A stretch of 64,000 bases of DNA from Lentisphaera araneosa HTCC2155. Its GTDB lineage: Bacteria > Verrucomicrobiota > Lentisphaeria > Lentisphaerales > Lentisphaeraceae. Location: positions 186,001 through 250,000 of the forward strand of contig NZ_ABCK01000007.1 in the NCBI RefSeq assembly GCF_000170755.1, written 5' to 3'. The position numbers and the translations under genes were made by a program. Each line of letters begins with the position of its first letter. The stretch's first letter is position 1. Shown one piece after another: positions 16,996-25,557 of the stretch. Below the pieces are notes generated by a model. It saw only the letters and a list, made by a program, of their open reading frames with translations, ran no database searches and was not told the origin of the DNA.

Positions 16996-18450
16996 TTAAC
17001 GACTGATGGGGAGCGCAATTCGTATTTGAGTACCTTGGTTCTCACCATTGGAGTGTATGGAGATTTGACCATGATGATAGGTGATAATTTCACGCACGAT
17101 GGCGAGACCGAGGCCTGAGCTTTTACGCCCATTATTGGGGCGTGGTAGAGAGTAGAAGCGATCAAAAATTTTATCTATCGCATAATCGGGGATGCCTTGT
17201 CCCGAGTCGGTTATAGTGAGTTCGAATTGGTGGGCATTTTTGGTGGCGCTGATCTCGATGATACTTTGTTCGGGAGAAAATTCGACCGCATTTTTGATAA
17301 GGTTATTGAGGGCGACTTGCAGTAAAAATTCATTAGCGGCAACAGGTGCTTTAGAAATGGTGTTGCGGTAGCGAAATTGATGCTGAGGATAACGCTCTCG
17401 ACTTTCCCTAAGGATATGTTGAGCTAAAGCACAAAGGTCCAAATTATTCATTTCCATGTTTTGAGCATGATTTTCGAGACGGCTCAAAAAGAGTATGTTC
17501 TCTATCATTTTATTCATGCGAGTCGTTTCTTTACGCAGGTTTGTACAGAGTTGAGCCGCTTGTTCGGGCGTGGCCTCGTCAAGAAGTTCGAGGGCACCAT
17601 GCATGGCGGCAAGAGGACTCTTGAGCTCATGGCTGAGCGTTTGCATATAGCTTTCCACATAGGCGGTACCATCGAGTTTTTTGAGCATTTCTTCCATGGT
17701 GTTGGCAAGGATTTTAATTTCACCATAGGGAGTGGAAGGTAGGAGGGGACGTTGGCCATTGCCGATTTCTTCGGCGTAATCAGTGAGGCTCTCAATGGGG
17801 CTAACAATGCGTCGGGTAAAGTAAAAGCATAAGAGGATTAAAAGAGCAAGAGTGAGAAAGGCGGTGCGGACAATTTTTTTGCGAGCCAGATTGAGGTAGA
17901 GGCTCAGGCGTTTGACGGGTTTAACGTAGGTGATCGTGCCAGCAATTGTTTGATTTTCATCATAGACAGGAAGACTGACGTGAAGCACTGAAGTGGAGGG
18001 GTCGTCTTTGTCTGAGCGCGTCGAGCGGGCGCCATAATCTCCAGCAAGAGCTAAAGTGACATTGCGCCAGTGATTATAGGATACGCCTTTTTCCTTGGGT
18101 GAGCCACTATGGTAAAGAATCATCCCGTCCTTATCAGTGAGGTAGATCTGGGTATCGCTCCCCCATTTTTCGATGGCATAGATTTGAGCCTTGGGGGTAT
18201 GATTTGGAGTGAGAGAATGTTGCTCAAATACTTGAGAGATTTTTTGTATGGCCATGGGGTCATCTTCATTGCGTGACACATAAATGAGTGCGCGCAGGGT
18301 AAAAACCTGATCATACATGAGCTCCTCGCTTGCTTCTAAATAATGACGTCGAGAATCACTATTCAGAGAGTCGGTGAAGAGGTAGATAGCTAGGGCAGAA
18401 ATGACGCCAAAAGTAAGAATGATTCGTTGCTTTATGGTGAGGCGAGTCAT
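16996..18450 (-). CDS. creC: Sensor histidine kinase CreC-like
   Basis: This 484-aa inner-membrane sensor has an N-terminal helix (about 10-28), a periplasmic domain of about 150 residues, a second helix (about 195-213) and a HAMP-like linker. The H-box YVESYMQTLSHELKSPLAA follows, close to the CreC signature. Downstream are N-box NNLIKNAVEFSP, G1 ITDSGQGIP, F-box FDRFYSL and G2 SSGLGLAIVREI, so the kinase core is intact. CreC with CreB controls creD and metabolic or envelope genes in proteobacteria. Its start overlaps the creB stop by 4 bp (in the corrected creB frame). The gene is intact even though creB is frameshifted. Confidence 0.9.
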   Translation of the reverse strand: MTRLTIKQRIILTFGVISALAIYLFTDSLNSDSRRHYLEASEELMYDQVFTLRALIYVSRNEDDPMAIQKISQVFEQHSLTPNHTPKAQIYAIEKWGSDTQIYLTDKDGMILYHSGSPKEKGVSYNHWRNVTLALAGDYGARSTRSDKDDPSTSVLHVSLPVYDENQTIAGTITYVKPVKRLSLYLNLARKKIVRTAFLTLALLILLCFYFTRRIVSPIESLTDYAEEIGNGQRPLLPSTPYGEIKILANTMEEMLKKLDGTAYVESYMQTLSHELKSPLAAMHGALELLDEATPEQAAQLCTNLRKETTRMNKMIENILFLSRLENHAQNMEMNNLDLCALAQHILRESRERYPQHQFRYRNTISKAPVAANEFLLQVALNNLIKNAVEFSPEQSIIEISATKNAHQFELTITDSGQGIPDYAIDKIFDRFYSLPRPNNGRKSSGLGLAIVREIITYHHGQISIHSNGENQGTQIRIALPISR

Positions 18451-19131
18451 TCAGGATCCTCAAGCGAGTAACCGAAGCCACGGTGGGTGATGATGAGGTC
18501 TTTGCCAATGGTTTTTTTGAGTTTGGCACGCAGGCTTTTGACGTGGGCATCGACAGTGCGTTCCATGGCGGAGTTGGGGTCTTGCCAAGCACGTTCTAAT
18601 AATTGACGACGGCTGAAAACACGACCAGGCTGAGATGCAAGAGCTTCGATTAAATGAAATTCGTGAGCGGATAAAGTGAGCTTTTTGGTCTTCGTAAGAA
18701 GCTGAGAAAGTATTTGAATCAACCTTTAATTTTCCTTCGGCTTGCTTGGGGCTCTCGATTTCGAATGAATTTTGCGTTCTGCGCAAAACACTCTTGATTC
18801 GAGCGGAGAGTTCACGAGGACTAAAGGGCTTGGTGACATAATCATCGGCACCGATCTCGAGACCGACAATGCGGTCGACTTCGTCAGAACGAGCAGTGAG
18901 CATGATGACGGGGATATTTTGCGATGCGCGCAATTTACGACAAAAATCAAAGCCATTTCCATCTGGTAGGCCAATGTCGAGAATGATGAGGTTAATCGTA
19001 TTTTCGGCTAAGTACTCATCAGCTTGAGCGAGTGTGGAGGCCCAACGGTGTTGAAAGCCTTCGAGGTCGAGTGCCATGCGAATATTATCGGCAATGGATG
19101 GTTCATCTTCAACAATGAGAATTTTTGGCAT
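18447..19131 (-). pseudogene. creB: Response regulator CreB-like, interrupted by a +1-type frameshift
   Basis: The first frame encodes a full receiver domain (KILIVEDE, LIILDIGLP with the phospho-acceptor Asp, VTKPFSPREL) and runs into nonsense after SYEDQK. The winged-helix DNA-binding domain (KLTLSAHEFHLIEALAS ... HRGFGYSLEDPE) is encoded in another frame. Removing one A from the run at 18682-18686 (TTTTT on the plus strand) joins EDQK to LTLSAHEF and gives a regulator of normal length whose stop overlaps creC by 4 bp. So the ancestral gene was intact. The lesion may be a real mutation or a base-calling error in the homopolymer. A TAGGAGG ribosome site precedes the start. Confidence 0.88.
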
Positions 19132-19168
19132 AATGGGGGGCCTCCTAGTTTAGAAAAAATACTGGTTT

Positions 19169-19202
19169 AAAAAAAATTACCAAGTTCAAGTTACTTGAAC
19201 TT
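19169..19202 (-). terminator. Probable intrinsic terminator between exosortase operon and creBC
   Basis: AAGTTCAAG (19182-19190) pairs with CTTGAACTT (19194-19202) around a 3-nt loop. On the minus strand this 9-bp stem is followed closely by a run of eight T residues (A run 19169-19176 on plus). It is AT-rich but well formed, and would end the creD-exosortase transcript and separate it from creB. Confidence 0.65.
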
Positions 19203-19326
19203 AATGAGTGCTTTGCATATTTTTATTCCGAAATCTCCCGTCCGCCTGGTCAAGGATTGGCAAATCCTTGCTAGGGGAGCTCGAGGGGAAGGATTCCTCT
19301 CGTGAACTTGCATGACTCCCCCACCT

Positions 19327-19836
19327 TTATTCCCCCTCCTTATTTTTTTGGATTTTCGTGATCGAGAGCCAGGGCCCACGGGTTTGTTTGAATAAGGCTT
19401 TCCAATACCAAGAGGAAGCATCGCTAATTGTTTTATGATCTTGGTCAATAATGATTTCAGATACGAGCAAGTGTTTGCCCTTCCACTCCGCATTAAATTG
19501 TGACCAAAGTCGAGAGCGAGAATCTTTGAAAAGGGGAAGGAAGCTGATTTTTGCGCCATTAGATTTGAGGCAGACCGAGGCAGAATGAAACTTCCGGCTG
19601 GGGCGAGTGACTTGACGTAGGATGTATTCATTTTCTCCATCGTGAAAGCGCGCGACTTTCCCAGGGAAATGTTTGAGAAAGACTTTTTCCTGCTCGCCCA
19701 TGGCTAAGGGCTGCAGTTTTTTTCCTTCGAGTTCTTGGGGCCAAGTGACATTTTCTACCGAGATTGCGGGTGCAGGCTTATGCAATACACTGAGCAGTGC
19801 AATAAAGATCGTCGCACTAAGATAGAGCTTTTGCAT
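19327..19836 (-). CDS. Small exported protein of the exosortase operon
   Basis: The ATG at 19836 is chosen because an AAGGATCT-like ribosome site precedes it and it begins a signal peptide (MQKLYLSATIFIALLSVLHKPAPA). The 169-aa product overlaps the exosortase end by 20 bp. The mature part is basic with several Trp residues, including SSWYWKALFKQTRGPW near the C-terminus. Its position and size recall EpsI-like exosortase accessory proteins (DUF3485), but similarity is too weak to name it. It is the last gene before the terminator. Confidence 0.65.
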   Translation of the reverse strand: MQKLYLSATIFIALLSVLHKPAPAISVENVTWPQELEGKKLQPLAMGEQEKVFLKHFPGKVARFHDGENEYILRQVTRPSRKFHSASVCLKSNGAKISFLPLFKDSRSRLWSQFNAEWKGKHLLVSEIIIDQDHKTISDASSWYWKALFKQTRGPWLSITKIQKNKEGE

Positions 19837-20593
19837 TTGAGATCCTTTTTTGAATGAGTAATAAGCTGAAAGCAAAGAGGGCAAAAACGAACAAACCCAC
19901 CGCATTATGAGTAAATTCGGGCAATTGCAAAGGAGTGTTTTCCAAATAAAACAGGGTGGTATTACGAATAACATTGGCGAGAAATATGACGCCGAAACCC
20001 ATGGTAAAAAACTTAAAGAACTGCAGCGTGCTGAGTTTTTCGTAAAGGGCAATGATACTGATCAACAATAAGCCCGCCCATAACATATTGATTCCACTAC
20101 AGGGGGCATCGACCACGGTTTGACGACCTTGCCATTCCAAAACAGTGCCGTGTGCATAGACATTAATACCACCAACTTTCAGTAAGATTGCAGAGGCTTG
20201 TGTGGCCAATAAGCGCAGGGGGTAACCAAAGAAGAACTGTAAACTCGACATGATGGGCAGGCTTAAAACTAAAAGAGAAAAGGATGGCCAAAACCAAGCT
20301 TTTTGAAAGCTCAAAGAAATGAATAAGTTAAGGTTGATGATGAGAATGAAAGCTAAGGCAATTGGTGGTAAGCCAGAGAACAGGGTGATGAGAGCGAGAA
20401 AGTTTAAAATCAGACTCCATTTGACTTGGTGAGCGGTAACTATCTCTAGTTTTTTTTCTTTTGAGATGAAAAGGATTAAGATGGCTAAGGCAAAGAGGCA
20501 GTGACCATCGCTTTCTTTGAAACGATAGAATAACCACGCTAAACTCGGCCAATTGGCGAGCAGGCAAAGGCCGATGGCGTGTGAGTACTTCAT
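19817..20593 (-). CDS. Exosortase (XrtN-like, probably dedicated to the VIT protein)
   Basis: This 258-aa polytopic membrane transpeptidase has about eight helices. The exosortase/archaeosortase catalytic triad is visible: Cys in VVDAPCSGINMLWAG, Arg in FLANVIRNTTLFY and His in EFTHNAVGLFVF. Exosortases cut PEP-CTERM-type tails and transfer the protein to a surface or lipid carrier. The gene directly upstream, overlapping by 4 bp, encodes a protein with just such a tail, so a one-enzyme/one-substrate pair is likely. This arrangement resembles the XrtN/VIT-domain systems; the subfamily is inferred from context only. Confidence 0.88.
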   Translation of the reverse strand: MKYSHAIGLCLLANWPSLAWLFYRFKESDGHCLFALAILILFISKEKKLEIVTAHQVKWSLILNFLALITLFSGLPPIALAFILIINLNLFISLSFQKAWFWPSFSLLVLSLPIMSSLQFFFGYPLRLLATQASAILLKVGGINVYAHGTVLEWQGRQTVVDAPCSGINMLWAGLLLISIIALYEKLSTLQFFKFFTMGFGVIFLANVIRNTTLFYLENTPLQLPEFTHNAVGLFVFALFAFSLLLIQKRISNAKALS

Positions 20594-23187
20594 GCGCGAG
20601 AGGGCTCCAATTTTTGCTTGTTCTTAAAGTGATAATAGAGGAGAAGTAGGCTGAGGATAATAATGAGCGCCCAAGTTTCGGGTTCAGGCACAGTGGGGAC
20701 AGTACTTGGATCCACCGCCTCGAGGCCTGCAGCATCGTATTGCGCTTGAGTTTCTAATACAACGGCGCCAGAAAGAGGGGTGACGAGTTGGTAGAGGGCG
20801 GCTTTATTCGCCATTTCATCATGGTCACTGCGATCTGAAAAATAGGACTGATTAACTTCATCTGAAACCATGAGTCGGCAGAGGTGAGAGTTCGCTTGGG
20901 GCGCTGTTTTTGGGTAAGACTCGGCATCGATAAATTGGCGCTCAAACACAGGCCATTCACTCGGGTTGAGCATTAATTCAAAGAGGGCAATGAGTTCAGC
21001 GCGATTACTCGCCGCTAAATTAGAGTAATGCGGTGAGCTTTTGATTTCTTGAATCACTTTATTGGCGCCTTCATTGAATTGGAAATTGCGAATGGGCACA
21101 AGGCCCCGACGTTTTTGGTATTGATTCAGTTTGCTACTTGAGCTGAGTTCATAGGGTTGCGGCCCGTGGAGCCAGATAATGGAGCTTTCCTGATCGGTGA
21201 GTTCGATAAGCTGATTGAGCGCATGCAAATTATCGTAGCCTCCCTCGAAACTATAATCGTCGAAATCTGAGTAGCGATTGACTTTAATGAGTTCATCTGA
21301 GGCAATATAGATTTGGAAATTGGGGTTCGTAATAAGTTTTTTAAGCGTGGGTGCCAGAGCTTGTTTTTCTTTGGCTAAGCTGGTCGAGCCATCAATGAGC
21401 ACGAAGAATTTTTGACGTTTAAAAGGTGAGCCATAGCGAATTTTTGAGGTGATTAATTTTTGCTCATCATGGAGGTCTCGGCCCCAGAACTCATTGAGAT
21501 CGGTGCGAGGCAATTCAGCACGAAAGCTTTGAGTCATATCTTGATGAAGCAGCGATCCACGTAGTGAATGACTTGTCGCGGACAGCTCAATTTTTAAGCT
21601 TTTGAGTGCGGGTTTCGCAAATTTTTGTTTAGATTCAAGCCAAATATCATGTTTTAAACTAGGACTTCGGTAGTAGTTGGAAGCGAGGATTTGTGGAGGA
21701 TAAAAGTAAGCCTTGCTTTTGTCTTGACTCAAAGGCATGGGGCTGCTTATACCAATACGAATTTTCATACGTTTTTGTGGAAGTACTGGGAAGCATTGAA
21801 CGAAGATACGGTTTTTTGCACTCCAAGTCACGAGCACGGGGTCACGATTTTGACGAACAATATTCTTGTAAGCACTTTTAACTTTGGAAGTTTTGGCAAA
21901 GGCGGCTTCGCGCTCTTCGCCATTCACCCAAAGGGTGAGGCGACTGACGACAGCTTGGTCGGGAAGGAGGATTTTCATGCGAGCTTCGCGATTTTGAAAT
22001 TGATGACTGTTTTCAAATTGCATGACCCATTCGCTATAGGCAATAGCTGGATCGGCATCGAGTTTACTATCGAATTGTGAACTGACAAGTAGGAGGTCTT
22101 CCTGCTTATCTCCAATTTCTTGGTCACCGATATCGGAGTCCCACGTCCAACGACGACGCGAGTTACGGTTAAGTTCTGAGTCAAAGATGGAATGAGTAGT
22201 GATTTTATGGGGAATTTTCCCCGTGACTCGAAAATAGAGTTGGTTGAGTTTTTTATGAGGAACGTGATTATTGATAGGGAGATCTCCGACCGCAGCCGTA
22301 CCAGAACCAAAGCCACGTTGAGATTTTTTGAGAATGTGTTGGCTCGAACCCCAAGAACGAATGAATGAAGCAGCCACGGCCTTTGATCTCGGATCACTGC
22401 CTTTTAGGTATTGACTAATTCCGTACTCAGTCAGAGCACTTGGCATTTTATTGAGAATTAATAATGAGAAAAGGATAATGACGGCCGTAAATGAATGCTT
22501 GAAACGAGATGCTTTGATTTCATGGGCCAGGTAATAACGTTTGCGCAAACAGAAGACACCCGAGAAGCCAAAGAGCGGGGAAAGGCTGAGGAAACCAGCG
22601 CCCATAAGCAGAATGCCGAGTGCACTCAGGGGTGAGAGTGGAGCAAAATAAAGGCAGTAATAAAATGAGGCGGCAATAGCGGCGTTTTGGAGAAGAAGTA
22701 TTTTTGGATTGTAGACTTTATTACGCTTTAGTTGGAAATAGGTGATTAAATTACTGAATGGTGGAAAGGCGCATAAAATGAGGTGAAGAAAGTCGGGAAG
22801 GGGATCAAAAAAACTTTGGGTAAATGGACGGTAGAGCAATTCTATGATGATGGCTGCAAAGGGAAGTAAAATGGTAAAGAACATGTAGTAAAAAGTCGTG
22901 CCAGAACTGAAGTCATTTGAACCGACCGTGTTTAATGCAGCTTTTTGTTCCGCGTACTTGAGCTCACCGGATTTGATGTCTAAGCTTAGGGCTTTGGGAC
23001 GCTGAACTTTCTCTAACGCGATTTCCAAATTGTTGAGTGTGATCTCAGATTCCCAACCCACAAGTAAATCATAGATAATGTTGCGCAATTCATCTTTGCG
23101 CTCTTGGTTGCGGCAGAGTTCGTGGGACTCAATAAATTGCTCGAGTCTTTCCTGGGCTTCAGGACTTAATGTTTGTGAATTTTTCAT
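20590..23187 (-). CDS. VIT/VWA-domain protein with PEP-CTERM-like sorting tail
   Basis: This 865-aa protein begins with a cytoplasmic helical region and about six membrane helices (roughly 100-260). It then has a VIT domain (EARMKILLPDQAVVSRLTLW ... RIFVQCFPVLPQKRMKI) and a short VWA-like strand KFFVLIDGSTSLAK. It ends with PEPETWALIIILSLLLLYYH followed by basic residues, a good PEP-CTERM tripartite tail (motif, helix, positive end). It is presumably the substrate of the exosortase gene that overlaps its stop. Multi-helix plus VIT plus sorting tail is the layout of XrtN-system VIT proteins. Function of the processed protein is unknown. Confidence 0.85.
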   Translation of the reverse strand: MKNSQTLSPEAQERLEQFIESHELCRNQERKDELRNIIYDLLVGWESEITLNNLEIALEKVQRPKALSLDIKSGELKYAEQKAALNTVGSNDFSSGTTFYYMFFTILLPFAAIIIELLYRPFTQSFFDPLPDFLHLILCAFPPFSNLITYFQLKRNKVYNPKILLLQNAAIAASFYYCLYFAPLSPLSALGILLMGAGFLSLSPLFGFSGVFCLRKRYYLAHEIKASRFKHSFTAVIILFSLLILNKMPSALTEYGISQYLKGSDPRSKAVAASFIRSWGSSQHILKKSQRGFGSGTAAVGDLPINNHVPHKKLNQLYFRVTGKIPHKITTHSIFDSELNRNSRRRWTWDSDIGDQEIGDKQEDLLLVSSQFDSKLDADPAIAYSEWVMQFENSHQFQNREARMKILLPDQAVVSRLTLWVNGEEREAAFAKTSKVKSAYKNIVRQNRDPVLVTWSAKNRIFVQCFPVLPQKRMKIRIGISSPMPLSQDKSKAYFYPPQILASNYYRSPSLKHDIWLESKQKFAKPALKSLKIELSATSHSLRGSLLHQDMTQSFRAELPRTDLNEFWGRDLHDEQKLITSKIRYGSPFKRQKFFVLIDGSTSLAKEKQALAPTLKKLITNPNFQIYIASDELIKVNRYSDFDDYSFEGGYDNLHALNQLIELTDQESSIIWLHGPQPYELSSSSKLNQYQKRRGLVPIRNFQFNEGANKVIQEIKSSPHYSNLAASNRAELIALFELMLNPSEWPVFERQFIDAESYPKTAPQANSHLCRLMVSDEVNQSYFSDRSDHDEMANKAALYQLVTPLSGAVVLETQAQYDAAGLEAVDPSTVPTVPEPETWALIIILSLLLLYYHFKNKQKLEPSRA

Positions 23188-24497
23188 GCTTCGACCTCCA
23201 CAGCTTTATAGGAATTGAGATCCCTTGTGAAGTACATGACAATGCCGAGGGTAATAATTAGGCCTAGACTTCCCATGAGCAGTGCATAATCTTCCAGTTG
23301 AATCGTCCCAAAGAGATAGGCATAGAGTCCTCCAGTCGTGAGCGTGATACTGAGAGCATTTTTCCAGCTTTTGAGCAAGCTTAAGGAGTAGAGACTAATC
23401 ATTAAGGTGGAAATGAGTGAGGCAATTAAATAAGCCAGATTAAAACCGAGGTGCTCTGAAACGGAGAGTAAAAGTAAGTAGAACATCATCGAGGCAAAAC
23501 CCACGAGGATATATTGCAAAGGATGAATATTGATTTGGCCGAGACGTTCGCAAATGAAGATGGCGGCAAAAGTAAAGCATAAGAAGAGTAGGGTATATTT
23601 GACTAGGCGGTGAACCTGACTATAACTCCCATTAAATTGAATGAGTCGCACACTGCAAAGTTCTGAACTCGGACTTTGTTCTTGGTCAAACCAAGAGCTG
23701 ACAAAAGTGCGTTGAAGATCGTGGACTTCCCATTGAGCATTAAAACCTGTATCATTGATTTGGTAAGTGTCAGGAAGGTACTTGCCTTCAAAACCGGGGT
23801 GGGGCCATGATGATTGGAGTTGCACGAGTGTTTTGCGGCCACTTGGACTCAAGCTGATTTCTTGGCTCCCATTAAATTGCAGCTTAGTTGACATGCTTAA
23901 TAAGACTTGCTCGGAATCCATTTGAATGGGGAAATGAAAACCCGAAGACAAGCCATTACTGATGGGGATGCCTTGAAGAGCGTTTATTTTTTCTTTGCCG
24001 ACCTCGAGTGTGATGCTTCGGCTCAGCCCCTTGAGGTCACTGATGCCAAAACTGAGAATCGCTTTTTCATAATCTAAGTTCTTGCTTGTGGGCAAGTCTT
24101 TTAAAGATCGCAAATCAAAAGAAAAATCGTAATTCATTTCTCCTTTGTAGACAATAGTTTTGAAGATAGACTTTTTGCGTTCTTCTGGCTTGAGTTGTCC
24201 CTGAATATTGAGTTCTTCGGGATGAAGGTGAATGAGTTTAGGGCCCGTATCTGAATTGAAAGGAATCGATAAGATGGGACCATAGATGTTTTGTGACCCG
24301 CCCCATTTCTGGTGGATCTGGTTGAGGACTTCTGCACTGCGTTGTTCACGCTCAGCAATGAGCTCCAAAATAAGTGATTTGGGAATGGTGAGCAGTGAAA
24401 TAATGATTGCGATCATCGCAATTTTTAGCATTAATGAATCTTTTAAGAAATTTAAGATTTTGGGGATAGGACTTGTGTACTTGTATTCATCACTCAT
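23184..24497 (-). CDS. creD: Inner membrane protein CreD
   Basis: This 437-aa reading starts at the ATG at 24497, which has GAGAGA upstream; an ATG at 24512 would add five residues but lacks a ribosome site. One helix lies near the N-terminus (about 25-47), followed by a large periplasmic domain. A cluster of about five or six helices begins with LVKYTLLFLCFTFAAIFICE. The order and the segment IHPLQYILVGFASMMFYLLLLSVSEHLGF are characteristic of CreD, an envelope-integrity protein controlled by CreBC. It is first in the exosortase operon, overlaps the VIT gene by 4 bp, and has cre-tag repeats upstream. Confidence 0.9.
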   Translation of the reverse strand: MSDEYKYTSPIPKILNFLKDSLMLKIAMIAIIISLLTIPKSLILELIAEREQRSAEVLNQIHQKWGGSQNIYGPILSIPFNSDTGPKLIHLHPEELNIQGQLKPEERKKSIFKTIVYKGEMNYDFSFDLRSLKDLPTSKNLDYEKAILSFGISDLKGLSRSITLEVGKEKINALQGIPISNGLSSGFHFPIQMDSEQVLLSMSTKLQFNGSQEISLSPSGRKTLVQLQSSWPHPGFEGKYLPDTYQINDTGFNAQWEVHDLQRTFVSSWFDQEQSPSSELCSVRLIQFNGSYSQVHRLVKYTLLFLCFTFAAIFICERLGQINIHPLQYILVGFASMMFYLLLLSVSEHLGFNLAYLIASLISTLMISLYSLSLLKSWKNALSITLTTGGLYAYLFGTIQLEDYALLMGSLGLIITLGIVMYFTRDLNSYKAVEVEA

Positions 24498-24512
24498 GGC
24501 TTTCTCTCTCAT

Positions 24513-24848
24513 TGTTGTTAGCTTAGGATTACTAAAAGGGAGAAATATGAAATTGATGTGAATCGTATGTGAAGTCTGTGAAAACTCGAGGAAATTTCAT
24601 AGTTCTATAAGAGGAGAGGATTACCACAGAATGCACCGAGAACACAGAGTTAAGCTTAGAAAGCTGAATTATAAATCTGTAAGTAGGACTTAGGGCTGGG
24701 ATGAATATCAGTTCTTAATCGACCTTACAGAGTCCTCACTAATTCTCCGTGAACTCAGTGTTCTCAGTAGTGTAAATATAATTCTTCTACTATCTTAAAA
24801 TCAAAATCATTGCTTAATAAGCTATCTACAATTAAATGAGAGAGAATT
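24513..24848. other. creD/ychJ divergent intergenic region with inverted 'cacagag' repeats
   Basis: Besides the cre-tag array this region holds an imperfect inverted pair: ACCACAGAATGCACCGAG-type sequence at 24623-24649 and its degenerate reverse complement at 24745-24773 (CTCCGTGAACTCAGTG...). Such accession-rich 'CACAGAG' segments recur in many bacterial genomes as intergenic repeats. No ORF was seen. Confidence 0.5.
24547..24582 (-). promoter_or_regulatory. CreB-binding 'cre tag' repeats upstream of creD
   Basis: Read on the minus strand, TTCAC occurs at 24582-24578, 24573-24569 and 24562-24558, with TTCAT at 24551-24547. The central pair is TTCAC-N6-TTCAC, exactly the published E. coli cre tag, and the 11-bp period continues to TTCAT. 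The array lies 35-85 bp before the creD start, where an activator would bind. Confidence 0.82.
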
Positions 24849-25229
24849 ATGTGTCCCTGCGGATCGAAGAAAGAGTATATGAATTGTTGTGGGGTTTATC
24901 ACGGCGGAGTTTTTCCGGAAACGGCGGAACAATTGATGCGTTCACGTTACTGTGCCTTTGTAAAACAAAATGTGGATTACCTCTTGCGAACTCAGCATCA
25001 GAATTTATCTGGCCCCAATGATCGTCAGGAGATACTGGAAACTTTTCAGGCTTGCCAATGGTTAGAACTCAAAGTTCTTTCTAAAAACAAAGGCGAAAAG
25101 CAGGATTCTGAGGGCGAAGTTGAATTCCTTGCGACTTACGCAAATGAAGGCCAAATTTTTGAACATCGCGAAAAATCACATTTCAAAAAAATGGGCCCTC
25201 AATGGCTCTACCACTCGATAATCGAGTGA
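24849..25229 (+). CDS. ychJ: YchJ-family SEC-C motif protein
   Basis: This 126-aa protein starts with the zinc-binding motif CPCGSKKEYMNCCG, followed by EQLMRSRYCAFVKQNVDYLLRT and a cystatin/NTF2-like fold segment ending in WLYHSIIE. This is the UPF0225/YchJ pattern, although the C-terminal second SEC-C motif seen in longer relatives is absent. Function of YchJ is not established. It stands alone, with a weak GAGAGAA ribosome site. Confidence 0.85.
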   Translation: MCPCGSKKEYMNCCGVYHGGVFPETAEQLMRSRYCAFVKQNVDYLLRTQHQNLSGPNDRQEILETFQACQWLELKVLSKNKGEKQDSEGEVEFLATYANEGQIFEHREKSHFKKMGPQWLYHSIIE

Positions 25230-25293
25230 ACTAGATCGTTTGCGATCATCGCAAAGGATTTAAAATGAAGCATTTGCAATCTCAGATGTTTTG

Positions 25294-25315
25294 TGTTATT
25301 ATTTATGTAATAACA
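25294..25315 (+). promoter_or_regulatory. Inverted repeat operator of the AbrB/Doc pair
   Basis: TGTTATTA (25294-25301) and TAATAACA (25308-25315) form a perfect 8-bp inverted repeat with a 6-bp spacer, 14 bp before the antitoxin start. Position and symmetry fit autorepression by the AbrB-type antitoxin. Confidence 0.65.
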
Positions 25316-25329
25316 TGAGAGGTTTATAA

Positions 25330-25557
25330 ATGACGACAAGTTTGAAATTAAGAAAAGTAGGGAACTCTACAGGTATGGTCTTCCCTAAAGAAGTTTTGCA
25401 GCGCCTTCGTGTAGAAAATGGTGATGAACTCTTTTTGATTGAAACGCAAAACGGAATCGAGCTCAGTCCCTATGACCCAGACTTTGGACAAGAAATGGAT
25501 TTGGCAGACAAAATTATGAAAAAGCGTCGTAACGTCCTTAAGAAGCTTGGTGAATGA
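25330..25557 (+). CDS. AbrB/SpoVT-type antitoxin
   Basis: This 75-aa swapped-hairpin DNA-binding protein is of the AbrB/MazE class (SLKLRKVGNSTGMVFPKEVLQRLRVENGDELFLIE). The VGNSTGMVFPKEVL core is the family signature. The C-terminal helix-rich tail (LADKIMKKRRNVLKKLGE) would bind the toxin. It overlaps the Doc gene by 4 bp, so translation is coupled. The antitoxin should both neutralise Doc and repress the promoter at the TGTTATTA inverted repeat. Confidence 0.9.
   Translation: MTTSLKLRKVGNSTGMVFPKEVLQRLRVENGDELFLIETQNGIELSPYDPDFGQEMDLADKIMKKRRNVLKKLGE

Noticed and set aside
16995-17165. Longer reading of the Cys-rich lipoprotein starting at 17165
   Set aside because: The extra part overlaps creC in another frame and hides the lipoprotein signal that begins at 16994.
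18682-18686. Programmed -1 frameshift in creB
   Set aside because: The shift needed is +1 or -2, and no downstream stimulator hairpin was seen; an extra A is the simpler explanation.
19191-19640. Minus-strand ORF of 149 codons
   Set aside because: It is a shadow of the exported-protein gene in another frame, with no signal, domain or ribosome site.
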